Assembly: GCA_036172665.1 (NCBI GenBank)
Contig: CM069871.1
Location: 8,122,001-8,186,000, forward strand
Reading direction: 5' to 3'
DNA length: 64,000 bases
Source of the DNA: Prosopocoilus inquinatus
Lineage: Eukaryota; Arthropoda; Insecta; Coleoptera; Lucanidae
A model generated the notes under the pieces. That model was not told where the DNA came from. It saw only the letters and a program-made list of their open reading frames with translations, and ran no database searches. The position numbers and the translations under genes are program-made. This document shows positions 56,520-64,000 of the stretch, piece by piece (position 1 is the first letter of the stretch; each line of letters begins with the position of its first letter).

Positions 56520-58572
56520 AGGGCCGAGCTTTATTGCAGGTTCACTTCAAGTCGAATTACAAAAACAAAAACAAAATTTTATTCCCCATTTTTTTTTAAT
56601 TCCAAGCTCCTTGTACGAGTTTTTTTTTTATCTGTGATGTTTTCCCAACGGTGTCCTGAGTCATAGATTTGTCAGGACCTCAGGAGCAGGAGTGTATTTT
56701 TTTGTGTGTAAAGGCTTTATTACTTTCAAACCTCCTCGCCGTTGAAGCAGAAGCAGTGTCGAATTAAATCCCCAACACTGAAGGGTACCTGAAGTGAATA
56801 TATCTGGCAAGATATAGGGCTGACTATTCGCTTGATACCTTTTTCTTAAGTTTACTTTTTTTTATTAAATCAGCATTTTTTTTTAATTTAAAAGTAACTC
56901 TATATTGTTATTATTACTAAGTTATTATTATTAAAAGCGCCATCTGTGGGGTGCTGATTTTCCCAACTGTATAATTTTTTTTTCAAGTAAATTTATTTTT
57001 AATTAATTGCCATAGGCAAAATCAAAATAACAATAATCCTAGTCCCAAAAAGAACCGTAATTAGTTGGACGAGAATTAACAAAATCGAAATTGAACAACC
57101 AGAAAGAAAATCTGACAGTCAGCGAGGAAATTTACTTTCTTTCTTAAGTTAAAATTAGTTTAAAAAGAATTAGGATTAGAATAAATCTTTAGACATCACA
57201 GGAGTACAGATTAGGCACACTCGCCGAGGATGACGTGACTAAGCTATTTCTGAACACTCTGTACGTCACTGTATAATGGTGAATTATTATTTGTGAAACT
57301 CGCACTTTCAAAAAAGGGGGTTCGTTTCATTTTACACCGCTCAAGATTTGATAAAAAATCTCGTACACATTCTCCACGGTTTTTGGCTTTAAATGTCCCG
57401 TTTTTTTATGCTCGCGACTGTACATTTTACATCAAATTTAGCACGGTATTTTCAAACGGGCTTATGGTAAAAGAGAAATCATTTCTTTAAATCAAATTCA
57501 GTTCAGTGGTTAGAATGTACTGCGCGATACCGAGAGGCTCGGTTTCAAGCCCCGAAAGTGACAGAATTTTTCTCTCTTCCTGTTAAGTGTTTTCTGCTTT
57601 GTATTAATTTATTTAATTCAGCTTTAACACATCCTTTTCCTTCATATTTGGGAATTCATTTTTTATTTAAAGTTTACGAAACTGTAACAGGAAGATCGAA
57701 AAGACAGTTGTAATTAATTTTTTTTTAATTATTTTTGCCAAGCGAACAACTAAAGTGTTTTTGATTTATGCTGCCAATCTTATTTTATTTCTGCCTCCTT
57801 GTTTTATACTTCAATTGCAGGTCAAAAAGGCCCTGCAGGAATAAGCCTCAATTACACGAGCTAAAAATTTGAAAATGTGTATGAGAAGTATTTCAATTAG
57901 GTTCGCTTTCTACCAGTTTGATTGCGACTTGGATGAATTTTTTTGGACATAAGTGTACCTACATCTTCCAATGGTCCTTCGAACCGTTCGCAGTTCTTTT
58001 CGTTTTCCACAACTTTCTAATTCATAATATTGTGATTTTAATCAAATTTATTTTTTGTAAATTACTGTGTAAATAATTTTTTTGAAAAAACAAATAACAG
58101 CTCGGAGTCAATAAAATCACTCTTCGATTGGTTCCCGATTTTTTATGGGAAAACACGAGATATTAGGGCTAGTCATCGAATCATCAAAAGAGACACGTTG
58201 GTGAAGAAGTCTATCCAGTTTCTGATGCCGCTTCTGTTTTTTAAAGAATTGGCATTAAACTTCCTTCATCCTTCTAAATATTTTCCCCTATTTCCCTTCT
58301 GTTCAGTATAACTTTGTTTGCTTCTTTTCACTGTCACACTGAACAAGTCAAAGAATTATTGCCCAAATCGACGACGAAAAAAATATCAGTATTTAATTTT
58401 TTTTGTTATTCTGTTTTGATTTAGTTACGTATATTTCTTTGATACTTTCGAGATGCCGAACAATCTCTATTAGCGAGTGTTCGAGTTTACGTTTTAAAAA
58501 AGACGAAGCTTTTTCAGAGCTTTGGGAAGCTCTTATATGTATAAACTTTTAAACAAAATGTTATGTTTTTTT
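56520..58572. other. Intergenic before gene 4: one tRNA-like patch, otherwise nothing
   Basis: AT-rich DNA without recognisable exons. The frame at 57293-57490 has no domain. The tRNA-like stretch is listed separately. Confidence 0.5.
57503..57575 (+). pseudogene. tRNA-like sequence, probably a SINE head or tRNA pseudogene
   Basis: CAGTGGTTAGAATG resembles an A box, and CGGTTTCAAGCCCCG resembles a B box and T arm (consensus GGTTCGANNCC). They are separated by about 25 bases. No sound acceptor stem or standard anticodon arm can be drawn, so it is not called as a functional tRNA. Confidence 0.35.
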
Positions 58573-58578
58573 TTTATT
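58573..58578 (-). terminator. Polyadenylation signal of gene 4
   Basis: AATAAA lies on the minus strand about 110 bases past the stop codon. Confidence 0.45.
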
Positions 58579-58686
58579 ACTGATTTCTCAGAAGAAATCA
58601 AATAGAATAACAGTTACATAAAAAGAACACTTAACAGTTTGTTTTTGAGGAAATAAAAATTACAATCGGATTTATCTCCACAAATG

Positions 58687-60607
58687 TTACGGTTTAATGT
58701 TTCGTTTAATCCAATCTAAATAACTTGACACCCGCGTGTAAACCCCGGGAATATTTGTTCCACATGCTGTACTGAAAGATACGATTCCTTCAATGTAGGA
58801 TTGTGACGGATCATCCACCCTCGATGCCATAAGTGGTCCTCCGCTGTCTCCATAACAAGAATCTTTACCCCATTCTCCTCCAGCACATAACTGCATATCA
58901 TTTATTGAAACCCCTTCCCTATCAAGCATTCGTTTGCACCGATCCATCGGTACCACGGGTACCAGGACTTTCTGCTTTATGGGGCTGTACTTTTTGATAT
59001 TGGCGTCAATCGTACCCCACCCTGATACCCATAAATCTTCGCCGGGGTTGCTGTTCTCCTCGGCGTTTTCCGGAAGGCAAATGGGTTGGATGTTTTCTAA
59101 AGATTGAAAGGATTAGAACTGTACCTGCAGGTTTTTATGGCGCAACGCACCAACAAAATTCACTTCTTTTTTCAACCGTATTAACGCAATGTCATTAGAT
59201 AGTTCCGTCGCGTAGAAACGGTAATTTTCGTGCAGTTTCACCTCTTCAACCGCTATGTCTTCAGCTGTGATGCATTTCCTATTAAATCTTCCTCCCACGC
59301 AGTCATCCGTAGTTTTTTTATTCCATTCTCCCAGACGAACACTCACTCTAAAAACCAAAAAGGATATACATATATAGGTGGATTAGGATTAAGAGCCAAT
59401 CTTCAAAAATCAGATGGAGATTGGACGTGGCTCTTATTCCTTCAAGGCGCAAATCTCCTCCAACTGTTGTTTTTGGTGATTGGTCCTCATTCGTTCCAGG
59501 TGTAAATACGGTTTATCATTACTATTATTATTATTATTTTGGAAGGTAGGAAATTTAACTTACATTTTTCCGACGTCTGAACTCGCACAGTGTGCTGCTG
59601 TTAAAACATATCTCTTGCTTATTAGTGCACCACCACAACGAAATTTTCGTTCGTTTCTGTTACTGGAGCGGTATTCTAGTAAAGCCACCCAAGGAAATTC
59701 AATCAAGCCCGTTTCGTTACCCCCTAAGATTTTGTTCGAGTCCTAAAATATTTTTCTTCGTTCACGAGCAAAGTCTGCTTTTAGTTAATTGATTGATTAA
59801 TTGATTAATTACCTGCTGGTAACCACAACTGTCTTTTCCGGGAAGTAACCCGGAGACTTGCGTGTCTGGTTCGATCGAAAACGGGGTTCTTGTTCCGCAA
59901 CAAACCAAGGGGGTGCTACCTCTCCAACCGCAGAACGAATTTCTCAGGTATTGTTTGATTTTAGGATCTTCAGACTGAACGAAGTTGCCCAGTACGTCGC
60001 ACGAATAGATGGTATCGCATCTTCCTATCTCTTGGCTGGGTGTATTGCATGTCGATCCAAACTCTTTAACGCAGATGATAACGAAAATTAAAGAAAACAC
60101 TTCCGAGAACTAAATAATAATAAAAAGCTGATAATATACAACTGATTAAAGGCCCGCCAAACGAACGTATCTCTTATGATGAACATATAAAATAGCGACA
60201 TCTTACTATCGCTTTTTGACCTAACATTGCAGTAGGATAGACAAATTATTTTATATGTTCATCATTCCTACGTCGCATTTGCGAATAAATTGGGCAAGTC
60301 GTTTTTGGTCTGCAGTGGGAATGTCGAGCTACGTTTCTGCTGAAGAAGCCCCAAGCAGAGCTGAAACAGCTGTCCAGAGGCTGCTCGAGGTTCTCACTGC
60401 AATCAAAAACGATTTGCACAAAATTTTTCTAGTATCTATTATGGTTTGCGAGATCCCCATGTTGGTCCTTTAATCAGTTGTAACCCTACACAAATAATAA
60501 AGGGAGCAATTAGGTAAAATAAAGGTGAACAGATACTTACGTGCTTCAGAATTACGGCTGTATATCGCTGTAAATAAAAGAACTGCCCAAAACCAGACTG
60601 TCATCAT
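58687..60607 (-). CDS. Gene 4: CLIP-domain serine protease with Ser216, 367 aa
   Basis: Coding exons on the minus strand: 60607-60541, 60063-59813, 59742-59564, 59347-59151, 59096-58687. All joins are GT/AG and in frame (1104 nt), with phases 1, 0, 2, 1. The start MMTVWFWAVLLF opens a 22-aa signal peptide; a second ATG follows directly. The CLIP domain has Cys28, 38, 44, 67, 77 and 78. Linker Cys102 and activation site K110|ILGG follow. The triad is His157, Asp218 and Ser316, with S1-pocket Asp310. Cys182-Cys191 is the easter-type loop bond. The segment after the serine reads VSFSTACG where paralogues have VSFG, so Gly216 (chymotrypsin numbering) is replaced by Ser340. Such a change in the S1 rim may alter substrate choice. 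Intron 1 (477 bp) contains a family A hammerhead-like element in antisense orientation. Confidence 0.92.
60178..60432 (+). mobile_element. Family A element in gene 4 intron 1
   Basis: An inverted tail fragment (ATAGCGACATCTTACTATCG and on) is followed by the complete family A arm from TTGGGCAAGTCGTTTTTGG to CAAAAACGATTTGCAC. The layout matches 37897-38090. Confidence 0.75.
60324..60388 (+). ncRNA. Candidate dimeric hammerhead ribozyme in gene 4 intron 1
   Basis: UCGAG (60324-60328), CUAC, GUUUCUG (60333-60339), CUGAAGA (60340-60346), AGCCC-CAAGCA-GAGCU, GAAA (60363-60366), ACAGCUGU, then C60374 as the GUC cleavage base. CAGAGGC, UG and CUCGA follow. Proximal stem I pairs fully, using two adjacent G-U pairs. 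Stem II has one C-A mismatch. It is antisense to gene 4. Confidence 0.52.
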
Positions 60608-61570
60608 CCCGAAACAGTGATCGAAATACCTAAACCTTGTCTTCAGTCTGATATACTTACACCAATTGACCAACTTCAGATTTCGGAAAGACAGAAATGT
60701 AATGACGTACTCTGGAAAGAAAAAGAAATTAGGTCATCGTCATCTTTATTTATCAGTGCAACGGAAAACAGTGGTTTCTAGGTACCCTCGGAATATCAAA
60801 ACTGCAAATAGGTATTGCGTAAGCGACAAGATTAAAGGCCGATAGATACGAGCAGTACAAAGTTTTATAAGTGTAAAACAACGATTTCGAAACTTTATCC
60901 GTGACACTTTAAATGTTAACCGCAACCTACAAATTACCAATCAATTAATCCTTAATTAAATTTAAGAAAAAAATATATTCTTACATTTTTTTTTAAGGAT
61001 TCTTGTTTTACAGTGAAACTGCGGTGGGAAATTCAAATGATACTTACGGTATCGAACACCAGAAACCAAAATTCAAACAAGAACAGGAAATGAAGGACGT
61101 CAAGTTCTGGAAGGAAAAGTTATGGAATCAAGAAAAGAAAAAGAATGATTGCTGCCCACCTGAATAGAAACAAAATTTGAAAATCACAGACAGTCACAAC
61201 CTCAGATTTGTACATGTACAATAAGCTTGTGTGCACATGAACCGAAACTAAAGAAATAAGCCGAGCACTGAAAAGACTGTAAGGAGAAAAGAGTACGACA
61301 ATAATAATTTGCGCAACAATCATAAATATACCTGCCTTAACATCGGGGACGAGACTTAGACAATTCGAAAGAGTTTACGTCCTCCAAGACTGTACAAAAA
61401 TATCCGAGAAAGAGTCGTACACTTGAGGGAACCTCTCTCGCGACTCGTCGACAATACCAAAATAAAGAACAGGAAATGAAGGACGCGAAAATGGGACAGA
61501 GCCCCTTCAAACACCAACACCGAGACTTGAGGGACACCACAACGACCAGGCACGTCACAAATTAATAAAG
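60608..61570 (-). other. Possible 5' untranslated exons of gene 4
   Basis: On the minus strand, TTTCTTTCCAG at 60712 could be the acceptor of an exon reaching the ATG at 60607. Upstream, a 59-base segment (61106-61048) lies between CCTTCCAG and GTAAGT. A longer one ends at GGCAG|GTATAT near 61332. The two upstream segments share CGTCCTTCATTTCCTGTTCTT-like sequence. These could be alternative 5' UTR exons or chance splice motifs in a small duplication. Confidence 0.25.
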
Positions 61571-61579
61571 CCAAACCGG

Positions 61580-62950
61580 GCCGGAAGAAAGGGCTTAAAC
61601 AAATGGAAAACATCGTCATTCTGTTTTAATCAGAATCAGAAATCAGAGTTAACTGAAGCAAGAAAATTCAGGAGACGTGGCAACAGCGTTGAGTATTTTA
61701 TAAAGAAAATCATAACCCAACCGAAATCGATCTAACCGATCTCAGTAAAAGAACTTCAAAATTCCGGGGGGGATTAAAAAGTCGGGAAAATTTTCAAGAA
61801 TTAAAAAGAGACGAGAAGTTCGGGAAAAAAATTAAAATGATGTAAAAAAGCGCTTTCTTCAAATTCAAGAACTTTTTAAATTCCACGAGTTCTCCGTGGT
61901 GGAAGACGCTGGTTGTCCAAAGAAAGCGTACGTTTAACAAAAAATTCAAGAATCCAATCCAATCTACCTTTTTGTTTTTTTTTGATCAACTAACTTGCGT
62001 AACAATATATTTTGATATGCAATCGTTCAGTCTGTTTGGATCCTTAATTTTCCTCTCTCTTTGACCGAGGATTGACCTTGACTGTTACGGTTTGAAAGCC
62101 GCTTTCCAGAGGTCACCCTGTACATTGAGTTTTGCGTCGCATTTATTTTCGATGGTGGTTGGAGACGTGGGTGTAGTGTGCGAACGTCTAGCGTTATATC
62201 TGCTGGTCTGTTTTTATTACGTTGAAAATAAGTTTTTACGTCGCAAAATAATTGTATTTTTATAACAGAAATTGTCCCGCGCCTCGATTTAGTTTTGTGG
62301 TGCATGTCAGAATGTATCGGTTATACACCGTCCTACGATTTTCGCTGTTTCGGCATTCTTTTATTGCTTTAAGTAAATTTTATCGGTCGGAGTTTCTATT
62401 CTTAGCTTTGAATTGCACAATATTTTGCGTCGGCAGCCGCTTTTCGGATTTTTGCGCGACAATCACGTATTATTCCAACGGAAAGATTAATTCACATTTT
62501 ACGCCATTGATCCTCCAATGGAAAGATTAAATTCCGTTCACATTTGGCATTTCATGCCATTGGTTCTCATTACGTCAGCTTATACTCAAATCGAGTGAAT
62601 GAATCTTTGCAATTTTTTAAGATTGGTCACTTCACTTGTCTAAAAAATTCACGTCAATAATTATTATAATTTGCTGCTAATAAATGTTTCCATTCAATAA
62701 TAAATTACGAGCGGCAAATTATTATTTTTTATTTAAATTATTTTTATTAATAGTTATGGATTATAATATAATTTACGTTAAACCAGACAAGAAATTAATT
62801 ATTACATTATACTTCCAATCATCTGCAGTGGCTTCCACATAAGAAAATACCACTCTTTTCTGTCTCTCTTTCTTTTATGGTGAGTGCATGCTACGTTGCC
62901 TTTCACTAACTCCATTAGTATGGTACGTATGTTATTGCTGGGGTGCGTTT
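61580..62950. other. Right flank, no gene recognised
   Basis: A CAGGGTG-type end (GTCACCCTGTACATT) lies at 62109. The open frame at 62252-62530 is Phe-rich without a domain. Otherwise this is AT-rich unique-looking sequence. Confidence 0.5.
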
Positions 62951-62964
62951 CAACATTCGAATGT

Positions 62965-63480
62965 CGTGGCCGAGGTACATTTCAAGATAGGAGATTCGTA
63001 AATCGGGACGTTGTCTTCGAGAAATCTGGACCAGTCCAAAAGAAAAAAGAAACCGATACTTTTTGAAACGTTGCTAAGAAAATTTAGGTTTCTATTTTTT
63101 GACCGCGAAGGGGCCCTTTCATAAAATCAAACCAAGTTTACAACGTTTTGTCAAACTTGAATCTTTGCAATTTTTTAAGACTGGTCACTTCACTTGTCTG
63201 AAAAGAGTAACAGTAAACGTCAATAGTAGTTCGGCGATATGATGTAGCTGAGGTACGTTTCCAGTTTCGCATGTCGTGGCCGAGGTACGTTTTTAGATTC
63301 GCGTGTTTAGAAATAATCAGGCTTGAGATGCTTCGGCTAAGGTTGCCGCCAACTTCTAAGATTCGTAAATCGGGAGGTTGGCTTTGAAAGATCGGGACAT
63401 GTCCAAAAAAAATGGAGACTTTTTAAAACGTTTAGATTTCTATTTTTTGATCGCGAAGGGGCCCTTTGATTGAACGGGGC
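62965..63480. repeat. Direct duplication, ~150 bp, two copies 385 apart
   Basis: GATTCGTAAATCGGGACGTTG at 62992 recurs near 63362, each followed by GTCCAAAA, AACGTT and TTTCTATTTTTTGA, then GCGAAGGGGCCCTTT. Both belong to one repeat family. Confidence 0.75.
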
Positions 63481-63523
63481 CCTGGGCTGCGGCCCATAAA
63501 GACCATGTCTAAATCCGCCCCTG
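63470..63523 (-). mobile_element. One terminus of a CAGGGGCGGATTTA-type transposon
   Basis: Read on the minus strand, the sequence starts CAGGGGCGGATTTAGACATG and runs into a GC-rich stretch (GGGCCGCAGCCCAGG). Termini of this kind end many insect DNA transposons. The partner end is not in the window, and the assignment rests on general resemblance. Confidence 0.35.
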
Positions 63524-63529
63524 TTCGTA

Positions 63530-64000
63530 TTTTGTTTATCATCAAGCTTTCAAATTCAGTGTTTTTCATTAAAAAAAGAAGAAAAAGAAACATTCCACGA
63601 GAGTGCGTTTAAATTTAGGAAAAGGAAATGAAACTGCAGAAAATGAAAAATAAATCAGTTTTCAAAACCACGAAAAATTCTTTCGTTAAAGGAAGGGCAA
63701 GAAGTTATGTAGTATTAAAAACGAGGAGGAGATAAATTTGTCTCCGAGTCATGCTTCTAAAGAAGATTAAAAAAAAACCTTGCTTAAGTTAAAATGCATA
63801 TTTGAAAGCAAATAAATTTCTCAAAAATTCTCTCAGATGAATAAAGATTCTTTTTTTTATTGCGTAACGCCAGAATAGCCCAAAAGAGGAAAATTTCTTC
63901 TACTTGGCAACATTCCTACTATTGTTTTACTCACATGTCAAACTCTGATCGAAACGAACTGGAGCTTTAATTCTTGAATCTAGGGAATAAATAACTCGCA
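63530..64000. other. Right end of window, nothing recognised
   Basis: AT-rich sequence without exons, repeats or motifs that I can support. Confidence 0.5.

Noticed and set aside
57503..57575. Functional tRNA gene
   Set aside because: A and B boxes are recognisable, but the acceptor and anticodon stems do not form. It is kept only as a tRNA-derived fragment.

Overview
The window looks like insect nuclear DNA, probably from a beetle. It is AT-rich and full of short foldback elements and tandem repeats. Its only recognisable protein genes are four intron-containing, secreted CLIP-domain serine proteases, all on the minus strand. I rebuilt each gene from its splice sites, and every exon join keeps the frame. 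Genus and orthologue names cannot be fixed from sequence alone.

Layout, left to right. Gene 1 (2888-18276; 396 aa; two CLIP domains) has five 3' exons in 1.4 kb and a 37-nt signal-peptide exon 14 kb upstream. That large intron holds several tandem arrays (148-bp, a 3.2-kb array with 303-bp units, 439-bp x3, 147-bp x8) and a 3-kb purine-rich tract. Gene 2 (25440-35283; 382 aa), gene 3 (45411-52407; 373 aa) and gene 4 (58687-60607; 367 aa) each have one CLIP domain and share a five-exon design with intron phases 1-0-2-1. This marks a tandem paralogue cluster. All four keep the His-Asp-Ser triad, a trypsin-type S1 aspartate and a Lys activation site. Such enzymes (easter / Spaetzle-processing / prophenoloxidase-activating type) are secreted zymogens that act in extracellular Toll and melanisation cascades. 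TATA boxes lie upstream of genes 1-3, and AATAAA signals follow genes 2-4.

The intergenic and intronic DNA is mostly repeats: MITE-like elements with TA or 8-bp target duplications, a large family ending in CAGGGTG, and foldback elements. The most interesting observation is that three different foldback families carry a hammerhead-ribozyme core (CUGANGA, hairpin, GAAA). In one family (44.3-44.5 kb on both strands, and 60.3 kb) the complete fold can be drawn. It has a 7-bp stem I with an internal loop, stem II, a palindromic stem III suited to dimers, and a GUC cleavage site. A cluster of kappaB-like sites in intron 1 of gene 3 also deserves attention, since the gene is of an immune type.

Limits: no database search was possible. 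Exon boundaries are by eye, untranslated exons and start sites are tentative, and repeat boundaries are approximate.
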